From Pseudomonas huaxiensis (GTDB lineage: Bacteria > Pseudomonadota > Gammaproteobacteria > Pseudomonadales > Pseudomonadaceae), in NCBI RefSeq assembly GCF_003231275.1, contig NZ_QKVL01000035.1, positions 1 to 62,315 on the forward strand: a stretch of DNA of 62,315 bases, given 5' to 3'. Position numbers and translations under genes: made by a program. Of the stretch, positions 25,098 through 33,066 are shown in pieces. Numbering within the stretch: position 1 is the stretch's first letter; each line of letters begins with the position of its first letter. Under the pieces are notes generated by a model. The model did not search any database. It was not told where the DNA came from and saw only the letters and a list, made by a program, of their open reading frames with translations.

Positions 25098-25574
25098 ATG
25101 GCAAGGTCCGCCCGCAAAACCGATACCCTCCCCGAGTCCGATGCCCCCGCTGCGGCGCTGGATGCGTCCCTCGAAGACCTGATCGGTTATGCCCTGCGCC
25201 GAGCCCAGTTGAAGCTGTTCCAGAACCTGATCAGCCGCCTGGCGGTGCATGATTTGCGCCCGGCGCAGTTTTCCGCGCTGGCGATCATCGAGCAGAATCC
25301 CGGGCTGATGCAGGCCGACCTGGCCCGCGCCCTGGCCATCGAACCGCCGCAGGTGGTGCCGCTGCTGAACAAGCTGGAAGAACGCGCGCTGGCGGTGCGT
25401 ATCCGTTGCAAGCCGGACAAGCGCTCCTACGGCATCTTCCTCAGCAAGAGCGGTGAAACCCTGCTCAAGGACCTCAAGCAGATCGCCTCCGACAGCGACC
25501 ACGACGCCACTGCGGCGCTCGACGATGCCGAGCGCGCGGAGCTGTTGCGGCTGTTGAAGAAGGTTTATCAGTAG
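25098..25574 (+). CDS. ferR: MarR-family regulator of hydroxycinnamate genes
   Basis: 158 residues with a winged helix at about 42-115 (QADLARALAIEPPQVVPLLNKLEERALAVR split at the wing, then DKRSYGIFLSKSG). It is divergent from ech. In P. fluorescens BF13 and P. putida a MarR protein at this position controls ech-vdh-fcs and is released by a hydroxycinnamoyl-CoA; the symbol is given by analogy. The ATG at 25098 follows AAGGAG by about 11 bases; an in-frame ATG at 25074 has no ribosome site. A REPIN follows the stop by 27 bp. Confidence 0.8.
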   Translation: MARSARKTDTLPESDAPAAALDASLEDLIGYALRRAQLKLFQNLISRLAVHDLRPAQFSALAIIEQNPGLMQADLARALAIEPPQVVPLLNKLEERALAVRIRCKPDKRSYGIFLSKSGETLLKDLKQIASDSDHDATAALDDAERAELLRLLKKVYQ

Positions 25575-25601
25575 CAAGAATCCACTGGCGAGCGAGGACT
25601 G

Positions 25602-25732
25602 TGTAGGAGCGGCTTCAGCCGCGATCGACGGCAGAGCCGTCGCAGAGCCTGAGTCCTCGGTCAGCCTGATTCACCGGGGACTCAGGTTTTGTGGCCGCTT
25701 TGCGGCCAATCGCGGCTAAAGCCGCTCCTACA
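25602..25732. repeat. REPIN, GAGCGGCTTCAGCCGCG class, with an internal hairpin
   Basis: Inverted REP copies at 25602-25625 and 25709-25732. Between them a second inverted repeat, CCTGAGTCC (25648-25656) with GGACTCAGG (25678-25686) followed by TTTT, could end transcription from marR. The element fills the gap between the convergent marR and porin genes. Confidence 0.85.
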
Positions 25733-25763
25733 GAGATCCTGGCCAGCCCGGATCATCGAGCAC

Positions 25764-27065
25764 TTACCAGATCGGCAACGTATAGGTGACCAGGAAGCGG
25801 CTCTGGTTCTCATCGCGGAACGCCGCACCCGTGGGGAAGTCGTTGCGGTAGATCGACTTGCGCGCCAGCAACCCGACGTTCTTCAACGGCCCGCTCTGGA
25901 TCACATAACCCAGCTCCATCTGGAACTCGCGCTCTTTGCGATCATCAGCATTGAGCGACGTCAGTTCGATATTGTCCCCGCGCACATAGCGCAGCCGCCC
26001 TTTCAGCCCCGGCACGCCGACCGCGACAAAGTCGTAGTCGTAGATCGCCTGCCAGGTGCGTTCCTTGGCGTTGAGAAAATCCGAACTCATGGTCAGTTCA
26101 CTCATGCCCATCAACTCGGTGCCCGAGACATAAGGCGTGGCCGTGTCGCCCGTGGAATGCATGTAGCCAATCCCCAGCTTGTGCCCGCCCAGACGATAAC
26201 TGAGCAGCGCCGAGAGGTTGCGGTTGTCCACCGCGCCGGCCCGCGCCTGGCCGTCTTCACGGCTGAAGAAACTGCGCAGGTCGGCGCTGAACGTGCCGTC
26301 GCCAATGGCCTGTTCGTAAAGCGCGGCCAGGGTGTCCTGTTGGTACAGGTCTTCAAGCTCGGCATGATACAAGCGCACGCCCAAGGCCTTGTTGAGCTGG
26401 TAGTCGGCACCGGCATAGGCCATGTGCGATGAGGTTTGCGCGCCCTTGAAGCGGCCGTTGGGCGAGGCGATCGCCATGCGCTCATAGCTGGTGGAATCAC
26501 GCTTGTTGATCCGATCGAGGTAACCGGCGTTGAGCGTCAGGCCGTCGATTTCCTTCGACACCAGGGTGGTACCACGAAAGGTCTGCGGCAGCAGGCGCGA
26601 AGGGCTGGCAAAGGCGAACGGCAGGAAGATCATCACGTCGCCGCTCTTCACCGTGCTCTGGCTCAAACGCAGCTTGGCGGTCAGCGCCAGCCGCGAATAG
26701 TCATCGGCGGCCACGCCGTCGCTTTTCGACACCGGCAGCAGTTCGGTGCCACTGCGCGATGGCGCCGAATCCAGTTTCACCCCCAACAGGCCACGGGCAT
26801 CCAGGCCAAAGCCCAGCGGCCCTTCGGTAAAGCCCGACTCGATATTCAGGTTGAACCCCTGCGCCCATTCGCGGGCCGCGCTCTTCGCGCCGCCGTCCTT
26901 GTAGTCGCGATCCAGGTAGTAGTTTTTCAGGCCGAGGGTGGCGTGGCTGTCTTCGAAAAAGCCGGCGGCCATGGTTTGGCCGCTGGCCAGTGCGACGGCC
27001 AGAGCGAGGCAGCCGGAGGCACGGAAGCCGGGCGTAGCGCGGGTGTCACGAACGCATTCATGCAT
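25764..27065 (-). CDS. OprD-family outer-membrane porin, probably for hydroxycinnamates
   Basis: 433 residues. Signal peptide of about 34 residues with an RxSGCLALAVALASGQTMAAG core; the mature start GFFEDSHATLGLKNYYLDRDY is the classic OprD N-terminus, and the last strand ends FLVTYTLPIW as barrels do. OprD porins admit small acids or amino acids. The divergent MFS gene with a shared control region, and the TAGTTA-N7-TAAT site facing this gene, point to ferulate or coumarate as substrate. The ATG at 27065 was chosen because a signal peptide follows at once; its leader holds AACAACAACAA. Confidence 0.88.
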   Translation of the reverse strand: MHECVRDTRATPGFRASGCLALAVALASGQTMAAGFFEDSHATLGLKNYYLDRDYKDGGAKSAAREWAQGFNLNIESGFTEGPLGFGLDARGLLGVKLDSAPSRSGTELLPVSKSDGVAADDYSRLALTAKLRLSQSTVKSGDVMIFLPFAFASPSRLLPQTFRGTTLVSKEIDGLTLNAGYLDRINKRDSTSYERMAIASPNGRFKGAQTSSHMAYAGADYQLNKALGVRLYHAELEDLYQQDTLAALYEQAIGDGTFSADLRSFFSREDGQARAGAVDNRNLSALLSYRLGGHKLGIGYMHSTGDTATPYVSGTELMGMSELTMSSDFLNAKERTWQAIYDYDFVAVGVPGLKGRLRYVRGDNIELTSLNADDRKEREFQMELGYVIQSGPLKNVGLLARKSIYRNDFPTGAAFRDENQSRFLVTYTLPIW

Positions 27066-27081
27066 GTTGGGTTGTCCACTC

Positions 27082-27092
27082 TTGTTGTTGTT
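27082..27092 (-). promoter_or_regulatory. Candidate Hfq/Crc A-rich motif in the porin leader
   Basis: AACAACAACAA on the minus strand, 16 bases before the porin ATG; contains AANAANAA. Confidence 0.5.
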
Positions 27093-27187
27093 TTTTTGGC
27101 ATCGAGACAACGTGTCAGGCGCCGTCTCGCAGCGGAGAATGGAAAGCCCTTGAGGCCTCGTCAACGGTCAATGATCGATAATCGAAC

Positions 27188-27204
27188 ATTAATTTTATTA
27201 ACTA
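27188..27204 (-). promoter_or_regulatory. Candidate FerR-type site facing the OprD porin
   Basis: Reads TAGTTA-N7-TAAT on the minus strand, 123 bp upstream of the porin ATG. It matches the ech site in the first half and spacing and differs in the last bases of the second half. Confidence 0.5.
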
Positions 27205-27297
27205 TCTAGTACAGAGCCTGCTGCTTTCCCCTACCCGGCGCGTCTAGCACAACGCTTTCAGATGCCCAAAGCTCAGCAAAAAAAACCGCTGTAAATT

Positions 27298-27314
27298 TAG
27301 TTATATTTGTTAAT
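27298..27314 (+). promoter_or_regulatory. Candidate FerR-type site facing the MFS transporter
   Basis: Reads TAGTTA-N7-TAAT on the plus strand, 61 bp upstream of the MFS ATG. The longer match to the ech site is TTAGTTAT-N-T-N3-TTAA. Confidence 0.55.
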
Positions 27315-27348
27315 CTTATTTTCGCGTTGGACATCACCGGCGCAGCAA

Positions 27349-27359
27349 AACAACAACAA
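27349..27359 (+). promoter_or_regulatory. Candidate Hfq/Crc A-rich motif in the MFS leader
   Basis: AACAACAACAA, followed by GAAATGAGG, 16 bases before the MFS ATG. Confidence 0.5.
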
Positions 27360-27375
27360 GAAATGAGGCCATGCC

Positions 27376-28596
27376 ATGGACACTTCATCGCGTCGTCCGA
27401 CGCTGACAATCGCTTTGTGTTTCATCGTCGCGCTGATCGAAGGTTTCGACCTGCAATCGGCCGGCACCGCAGCCGCTGGTCTGCGCCAGAGTTTCGAACT
27501 CGATCCGAAGATGCTCGGCTGGGTGTTCAGCGCGAGCATCATCGGCCTGTTGCCAGGCGCCTTCTTCGGCGGCTGGCTGGCCGACCGTATCGGACGCAAG
27601 AAAGTACTGGTGGCCGCGGTCATTCTGTTCGGCGTGTTTTCCCTGTGGACGGCCTATGTCGGCGACTACAGCCAACTGCTGCTGGCGCGCCTGATGACCG
27701 GTCTGGGCCTCGGCGCCGCCCTGCCCAACCTCATCGCGCTGTGCGCCGAGGCGGTGGGTGAAAAACGCCGCAGCACCGCCATCAGCATCATGTATTCCGG
27801 TGTCCCCCTGGGCGGCGCACTGGCCGCAGTGGTGGCAATGTTCGCCCACGACCACTGGCAGATGACCTTCATCATTGGCGGCCTGGCGCCCCTGGCCGCC
27901 GTGCCGCTGATGCTGGCGTTGCTGCCGGAATCGAGCGCGTTCCAGCGTTCCGTCGGCCCGGTGCAACGGCCCTCCACCTCATCCGCGCTGTTCGGCGACG
28001 GTCGCGGCAGTGCCACGCTGATGCTGTGGCTGAGTTACTTCTTCACCCTGACCGTGATGTACATGCTGCTCAACTGGCTGCCGTCGCTGCTGATCGGCCA
28101 GGGCTTCAGCAAGCCCGAGGCCGGGCTGGTACAGATGCTGTTCAACATTGGCGGGGCGATTGGCTCGCTGCTGGGCGGCGTGCTGCTGGACCGCGGCAAC
28201 CCGGTACGGGTCACGCTGTGCATCTACGCCGGACTGCTGGCGGCACTGGCTGGCCTGGGCCTGGCGGTGGGTGTAACGGCCATGGCCATTGCCGGCTTTG
28301 CCGCCGGACTGTTCGTGCTGGCGGCGCAACTGGTGCTTTACGCCCTGGCCCCACCGCTCTACCCGACCACCGTGCGCGCCACCGGTGTGGGCGCGGCGGT
28401 CGCCATCGGTCGTCTCGGCTCGGTCAGCGGTCCGCTGGCGGCCGGGCAGATCCTTGCGGCCGGCGCCGGCACTGCCGGGGTGTTGCTGGCCGCATCGCCG
28501 GGCCTGGTGGTCGCCGCGCTGGCAGTGCTGCATGTATTGCGCCGCTCGGGAGACAACGCCGGGTCGGCGGTACCGGTGCAGAACGCGGGCTCCTGA
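27376..28596 (+). CDS. MFS aromatic-acid:H+ symporter (AAHS type), probable hydroxycinnamate importer
   Basis: 406 residues, 12 membrane helices. The first helix carries the AAHS motif ALIEGFDLQSAG (acidic D in TM1), and the loop 2-3 motif is GWLADRIGRKK. A second such loop is GGVLLDRGNPVR. This family imports 4-hydroxybenzoate, protocatechuate, phenylpropanoids and hydroxycinnamates (HcnK/HcaK-like). It lies in the ferulate region, is divergent from an OprD porin and has a FerR-type site in front, so ferulate/coumarate is the likely substrate. The ATG at 27376 follows ATGAGG. It ends in a hairpin shared with the convergent DUF3237 gene. Confidence 0.87.
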   Translation: MDTSSRRPTLTIALCFIVALIEGFDLQSAGTAAAGLRQSFELDPKMLGWVFSASIIGLLPGAFFGGWLADRIGRKKVLVAAVILFGVFSLWTAYVGDYSQLLLARLMTGLGLGAALPNLIALCAEAVGEKRRSTAISIMYSGVPLGGALAAVVAMFAHDHWQMTFIIGGLAPLAAVPLMLALLPESSAFQRSVGPVQRPSTSSALFGDGRGSATLMLWLSYFFTLTVMYMLLNWLPSLLIGQGFSKPEAGLVQMLFNIGGAIGSLLGGVLLDRGNPVRVTLCIYAGLLAALAGLGLAVGVTAMAIAGFAAGLFVLAAQLVLYALAPPLYPTTVRATGVGAAVAIGRLGSVSGPLAAGQILAAGAGTAGVLLAASPGLVVAALAVLHVLRRSGDNAGSAVPVQNAGS

Positions 28597-28604
28597 GGCT
28601 GACA

Positions 28605-28638
28605 CCTTGTGGGCGCGTATGCGTCCGCTCCCACAAGG
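28605..28638. terminator. Hairpin between convergent MFS and DUF3237 genes
   Basis: CCTTGTGGG and CCCACAAGG form a 9-bp stem around a GC-rich loop, 8 bp after the MFS stop. There is no clear U-run; it may be a short REP-like palindrome serving as a two-way terminator. Confidence 0.55.
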
Positions 28639-28664
28639 CCCCCGAAGCACGTCGCCGCAACGAT

Positions 28665-29147
28665 TCACCGCAAGCGATAACACTCGATCCGCACCACCTC
28701 CTCACTCGGGTACGTCACCCGGCCTATGAACACCTCCTCCCGCAACCAGGCCAGTCGTCCCTCGGCGACCTGGAACTGCGGCGAGCAGGTGCAGCGATAG
28801 TGCTCCGCCGCCACCGGCCAGATCCCCTCGGCCTCCAGCCGTCGCCCCTCCTCGTCCAGTAGCAACAACCCGCGATTGTGGATATTGATGCGCTCGCCGC
28901 GATCACTCAAAAGGCTGTAGCGGGCGTCCAGTTCACCCACGCCATCCGGGCGCAGGAGGAACTGGTCGGCGCCACCGGGCAGCACCTTGCCGCGCAGATC
29001 CGGCCCCTCGAAATGCCCGCCGAGAATCGGGTAATTGCTGCGCTGCCCCTCCACGCACTGGCCCAGGTCTTCGCCCGGGGCGATGCGCACCCACAGGCTC
29101 ATGATCCAGTCCAGCGCGGGAGCGGCGAACTCTGATGTATCGCTCAT
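28665..29147 (-). CDS. DUF3237 (UPF0311) protein
   Basis: 160 residues, one small beta-barrel domain of the DUF3237 family: GQRSNYPILGGHFEGPDLRG and GGADQFLLRPDGVGELDARY (first parts of the motif) are the family core. No catalytic mechanism is established. There is no signal peptide. It is 20 bp behind the PotF-like gene and the last gene of the channel-binding protein-DUF3237 run, so it may act on the compound that those genes import. The ATG at 29147 has no strong ribosome site. Confidence 0.8.
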   Translation of the reverse strand: MSDTSEFAAPALDWIMSLWVRIAPGEDLGQCVEGQRSNYPILGGHFEGPDLRGKVLPGGADQFLLRPDGVGELDARYSLLSDRGERINIHNRGLLLLDEEGRRLEAEGIWPVAAEHYRCTCSPQFQVAEGRLAWLREEVFIGRVTYPSEEVVRIECYRLR

Positions 29148-29167
29148 ATCAACGCTCCCGGCCCGCT

Positions 29168-30265
29168 TCAGCGGTTGCTCTTGACGGTGGTCCAGGTGCG
29201 TGTGCGGATCCGTTCGATCGACGCCGGCAGTGGTTCCAGCGCGAAGAGGGTCTGGCGTGCCGCGTCCGGGATGTACATGTTCGGGTCGTTGCGGATTGCC
29301 TCGTCCACCAGCGCAGTGGCGTCCTTGTTGGGGTTGGGGTAGCCGATCCGGTTGCTGATCCGCGCAATCACCTCAGGCCGCAGGATGTAGTCGATGAAGG
29401 CATGGGCCTGGTCGACGTTCGGTGCGTTGAGCGGCACCGCCATGACGTCCGCCCACATTGGCGCGCCCTCTTTCGGCAAGGCCATTTCCACCTTCACGCC
29501 CTTGCCGGCGGCGTTCGCCAGTTGCCGCGCCAGGGCGATCCCGCCGGACCAGCCCACCGCCGCGCAGATGTCGCCGTTGGCCAGGTCCATGCCGTAGCGC
29601 GAAGAGTTGAAGTAGCTGATGTTCGGCCGCGCCTGCAGCATCAACGCCAGCGCCTGTTTGTAGTCGTCGGGTTTCTTGCTGTTGGGGTCCAGCCCCTGGT
29701 AATGCAGGGCGATGGGCAGAATCTCGCCGGCGGCATCGAGGAAGCCCACGCCGCACGAGGCCAATCGCGAGAGGTTTTCCGGTTTGAAGATCACATCCCA
29801 ACTGTCCATCTTCGCGTCGGGCCCGAGAACCTTCTGCACCTTGTCGACGTTGTAGCCGATCAGCGTGGTGCCCCACAGGTACGGTACGCTGTAGCGGTTG
29901 CCGCTGTCGCCGACCGTTTCAATGCTGGTCATGAAGGCCGGATCGAGGTGTTTCCAGTTGGGCAGCTTGTTGCGGTCCAGCGGTTGCACGGCGCCCGCCT
30001 GGATCAGCTTGCCGATGTTCGACGTGCCGGGGAATACCACGTCGTAGCCGGAGTTGCCGGTGAGCAGTTTCGATTCCAGGGTTTCGACGCTGTCGAACAC
30101 GTCGTAGATCGGGCGGATGCCGGTGTCCTTTTCGAAATCCTGGAGGATTTCCGGTGGCAGGTACTCGATCCAGTTGTAGATGCGCACCGTCGGCTGGGCC
30201 GCACACAGGCCGCTGGCAAACAGGGTGAAACCGGCAAGCAGGGCACGGAGGGAAAGCGTGTTCAT
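29168..30265 (-). CDS. PotF/SpuD-like periplasmic polyamine-binding protein
   Basis: 365 residues, the length of PotF. Signal peptide 1-23 (LRALLAGFTLFASGLCA-AQ). The mature start VRIYNWIEYLPPEIL and later YDVVFPGTSNIGKLIQAGAVQPLD, VPYLWGTTLIGYN and AVGWSGG follow putrescine/spermidine-binding proteins; the WIEY and VGWSGG segments contribute to the diamine pocket in PotF. No ABC permease or ATPase gene is nearby, so it must use a transporter encoded elsewhere or act as a sensor. ATG 30265 follows AGGAGA; 24 bp after the channel gene. Confidence 0.88.
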   Translation of the reverse strand: MNTLSLRALLAGFTLFASGLCAAQPTVRIYNWIEYLPPEILQDFEKDTGIRPIYDVFDSVETLESKLLTGNSGYDVVFPGTSNIGKLIQAGAVQPLDRNKLPNWKHLDPAFMTSIETVGDSGNRYSVPYLWGTTLIGYNVDKVQKVLGPDAKMDSWDVIFKPENLSRLASCGVGFLDAAGEILPIALHYQGLDPNSKKPDDYKQALALMLQARPNISYFNSSRYGMDLANGDICAAVGWSGGIALARQLANAAGKGVKVEMALPKEGAPMWADVMAVPLNAPNVDQAHAFIDYILRPEVIARISNRIGYPNPNKDATALVDEAIRNDPNMYIPDAARQTLFALEPLPASIERIRTRTWTTVKSNR

Positions 30266-30289
30266 GGGGATTCTCCTGGGCGGCACGGA

Positions 30290-31624
30290 TCAGTAGCGGT
30301 AGGTGAAATACAGTTCGACGGCACTGAAGCGCTGGTCATCGCCAAACACCTGGCGCGCCGCGGACTTGGCCTTGACCCAGTTGTAGGACAGTGATGTATA
30401 GAGGCGCGGCGTCGGTGTCCAGTCCAGGTAGATCACCGATTCGTCGGCGAACCGACGGCTGTCCACCGGTGCGCCCTGGTAGTTCTTTTCATCGAGCCAG
30501 AACTGGTAGTGGATGGCGCCGAGGGTGACGGTATCGCTGACTTTGCTCTTGAGCGAGAACTGATGGACGTTCTCGTTGCTGTTGAACAGCAGGTAGTTGC
30601 CGGTGATATCGCCGACCAGCCAGGTGCTCCAATCGATAAAGCCTTTGCTCAGGGCATCCCAACTTTTCTGCGTGTTATCGCCGGCATCGTCGTCGCCGGA
30701 AAAATGCGCGTAGCGATAGCCCAGCACCGGGCTGAACGGCAGTTGCTCGAAGGCATAGTCGGCCTGGGCGTACCAGGCGTTGGCGTCGTAATCGACCCCG
30801 TCACCGCTGCCGCGCTGCACTGCGTATTCGGCGTTCAGGGTCAGCGCCGGCAACCCCGGAACCTTGCCGCGCAGAGCCCGCAGGTTATAGACCTGCATGC
30901 CGTCGCGAGCAGCGCGGGCCGTGCGATTGCTGGCCAGGGCATCGACCTGCATGGCCATCGCGCCGAGGGTCACCTGGCCGTCGAGGTCGTAGTCGAGGTT
31001 GGCGCCGTTCATGCGGTAGTTGCCGAGGTGATCGTCGGTGCGCAGGCTGAAGGCCTGGACCTGCAACGGGCCCTTGTCCCAGGCCAGCAACGCCGAGTCG
31101 CGGAAGGCGGTACGCGGGCCGAGCCAGTAGGCAGCGTCGCCGAACAGGTCGAGGTTGCCGTCCATGACGATAAAGCCGTTACCAACCAGGTAGTTCTGCC
31201 GCCCGGCAGTGAACTTCCACTCACCCGCGCGGAAACCCGCGTAAGCCTCCTCCACCGTGGCACGGCCATCGGAACTACGGGTATTGCCCCCCGGGTCGCC
31301 GTCGCCGAAGGTGGTCGCCGCCACCATCGACCCACCCGCCAGCAGGCTGAAATCCGGGTTGAGCCGGTAGTCCAGGGTGATTCCGGGCTTGAGATAGAAC
31401 TCCTGCCAATCGGTGCGCTGGCCGTCGTTGCGACCGTTGCGCAGGTCGGTGCGGCCCAGGCCGAAGTTGACGTTGCGGGCGCTGAGGCTGGCGCCGCCAG
31501 CCGTCAGGGACAGCTCCCCCTTGAGGTTGCCTTCTTCGAACACATAACCGGCCAGTGACACCTGGCTGGCCGACGCAAGGCCGAACGCCAGCAACACGCC
31601 GGTAAAACGCGGAGTGCGATACAT
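30290..31624 (-). CDS. Outer-membrane beta-barrel channel
   Basis: 444 residues. Signal peptide of about 25 residues (VLLAFGLASASQVSLA-G). The rest alternates polar and hydrophobic residues as barrel strands do, and it ends with AVELYFTYRY, an aromatic C-terminus recognised by the BAM machinery. It does not have the OprD N-terminal signature; it looks like a porin of the alginate-export/DUF1302-like kind, but I cannot place the family firmly. It starts at ATG 31624 behind AGGAG and leads the channel-PotF-DUF3237 run. Two hairpins (31668-31686 and 31711-31727) lie between it and the serine hydrolase, which may weaken readthrough. Confidence 0.75.
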   Translation of the reverse strand: MYRTPRFTGVLLAFGLASASQVSLAGYVFEEGNLKGELSLTAGGASLSARNVNFGLGRTDLRNGRNDGQRTDWQEFYLKPGITLDYRLNPDFSLLAGGSMVAATTFGDGDPGGNTRSSDGRATVEEAYAGFRAGEWKFTAGRQNYLVGNGFIVMDGNLDLFGDAAYWLGPRTAFRDSALLAWDKGPLQVQAFSLRTDDHLGNYRMNGANLDYDLDGQVTLGAMAMQVDALASNRTARAARDGMQVYNLRALRGKVPGLPALTLNAEYAVQRGSGDGVDYDANAWYAQADYAFEQLPFSPVLGYRYAHFSGDDDAGDNTQKSWDALSKGFIDWSTWLVGDITGNYLLFNSNENVHQFSLKSKVSDTVTLGAIHYQFWLDEKNYQGAPVDSRRFADESVIYLDWTPTPRLYTSLSYNWVKAKSAARQVFGDDQRFSAVELYFTYRY

Positions 31625-31641
31625 ATAAAGCTCCTGTGCAT

Positions 31642-31649
31642 TTGTTGTT
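31642..31649 (-). promoter_or_regulatory. Candidate Hfq/Crc A-rich motif in the channel-gene leader
   Basis: AACAACAA on the minus strand, 17 bases before the ATG and just upstream of the AGGAG. The same motif occurs in the ech, porin and MFS leaders. Confidence 0.5.
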
Positions 31650-31667
31650 GTATTACAGGGCAGTCGC

Positions 31668-31727
31668 GGCGGCGCAGAACGCCGCCAACACCTGACGGAT
31701 CAGGCGAGAACGCTGGCGGGACCAGCG
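31668..31727. repeat. Tandem hairpins between serine hydrolase and channel gene
   Basis: GGCGGCG-N5-CGCCGCC (31668-31686), CCTGA-CGGA-TCAGG (31691-31704) and CGCTGG-N5-CCAGCG (31711-31727) lie in the 122-bp gap. No U-run follows on the minus strand; they may attenuate transcription or protect an mRNA end. Confidence 0.5.
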
Positions 31728-31746
31728 CTCGGGAACACTTTTCTAA

Positions 31747-33009
31747 TTAGGAATTCAGGCCCGCGGCGATGGCGCGCAGCATGCGCACGCTGTCGGCGTC
31801 CAGGTCGGTGACCGCTTCAGCCAGCGAGGACTGTTTGACGATCACCGTCTGCGACGGGAAATCGACGAACAGGTACTGGCCGTGAATGCCGCCCGCCATC
31901 AGCGCCTGGCTGTGGTCGTTGAACACGTACCACTGGCTGCGGTACGACGCGCCGGGAGTCCAGTGGGAGAATTCAGTGTTGGCCGCGTAGATCGCCGGGT
32001 TGGCACCAGCGCGAATCGCGTCGATGGCCCCGGCGGCGATCAGTTGCCGGCCTGCGTGGCGACCGCCATCGAGCAGCAACTGACCGAAGCGCGCCATGTC
32101 CCGCGCAGTCGCGCTGAAACCGGCACCCGCGACGCCGCGCCCCCAGGGGTCGGCCATGAAGTAACCGTCGCGCTCGCAGCCCAGTTCACCCCACACCGCC
32201 TCCAGCAAGGCCGGACACGCGGTGCCGCAAGCCCGCTCCATGACCCAGGCCAGCGCTTCGGTGGTGGCGGTGACGTAATGGAAGAAACCGCCGTGCTCGC
32301 CGCGCTGGCGCAGCGAAGGCAGGTACTGGTACAGCGATTCGTACTGGCGGTACTCCTCTGGCGCCGGCTGGAAACCGCAGGCGTAGCCGTATTGCGAACT
32401 TTCCGAGGCGGGATCGTCGTAGACCTCGCTGTAGGCGATGCCCACGGCCATGTCGAACAGTTGCCGCACGGTGGCCTCGCCGAACGCGCTGCCTTCGAAC
32501 TCCGGCACGTAATGGCGGGCCAGGGCATTCGGGTCCAGCGTGCCGGAAGCGATCAGCTGCTCGCCGAGAGTGCCGATCAGCGACTTGGTCACCGAGAACA
32601 TGACGTGCCGGTCGTGGACCTGCTGGCCGTTGAAGTAACGCTCGAATGCCACCTGGCCACGGCTCAGCACCAGCAAGGCGTCGGTGTTGCTCGCCTGCAG
32701 ATGCTCGGCGACGCTGACCGACAGCCCGCACACGCTTTCGAACGTCCAGTCTTCCAGCGCCCGCGGCGCCTCGTCGAGCGTGCTGGCGCCGGCGCTGCCA
32801 GCCCGTACATCAATGCTCGGCCGCAACCGCGCCAGATTGCGAAAGCCCCAACGGCTGAACGGCGGACGCATCCAGTTGGCCCAGGTCACCCGCTGCTCAG
32901 GCGCTGCGGGAAAGCCTTGCATCAGGTCAGGCCGGGCGGCCCCGGCAATCAGGGATTCGTGCGCCTCGGCATACAACCGGGCAAGGGGCGTGAAGTCGTG
33001 GTGGCTCAT
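31747..33009 (-). CDS. Serine hydrolase, class C beta-lactamase/NylB (6-aminohexanoate-dimer hydrolase)-like
   Basis: 420 residues. The SxxK motif is S139-V-T-K142 (MFSVTKSLIG) and the tyrosine is Y245 (FHYVTATTEALAWVMER); the segment MAVGIAYSEVYDDPASE is typical of the NylB branch, whose best-studied member cleaves amide bonds of nylon oligomers. There is no signal peptide, so it acts in the cytosol. An ester or amide substrate is expected. It is divergent from tetR with a palindromic site between them, and 122 bp upstream of the channel-PotF-DUF3237 run. The ATG at 33009 follows CAGGATC. Confidence 0.83.
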   Translation of the reverse strand: MSHHDFTPLARLYAEAHESLIAGAARPDLMQGFPAAPEQRVTWANWMRPPFSRWGFRNLARLRPSIDVRAGSAGASTLDEAPRALEDWTFESVCGLSVSVAEHLQASNTDALLVLSRGQVAFERYFNGQQVHDRHVMFSVTKSLIGTLGEQLIASGTLDPNALARHYVPEFEGSAFGEATVRQLFDMAVGIAYSEVYDDPASESSQYGYACGFQPAPEEYRQYESLYQYLPSLRQRGEHGGFFHYVTATTEALAWVMERACGTACPALLEAVWGELGCERDGYFMADPWGRGVAGAGFSATARDMARFGQLLLDGGRHAGRQLIAAGAIDAIRAGANPAIYAANTEFSHWTPGASYRSQWYVFNDHSQALMAGGIHGQYLFVDFPSQTVIVKQSSLAEAVTDLDADSVRMLRAIAAGLNS

Positions 33010-33066
33010 CGGGTCGATCCTGGAAATGACTCTGCGTCGAGGCAGATGCCATAAAAGAATTAACTC

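Larger units (their letters stand above)
27066..27375. promoter_or_regulatory. Divergent control region of porin and MFS transporter
   Basis: 310 bp without a gene. It holds two TAGTTA-N7-TAAT sites pointing at each gene, AT-rich stretches around them that fit promoters, and AACAACAACAA motifs next to both ribosome sites. Confidence 0.7.
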
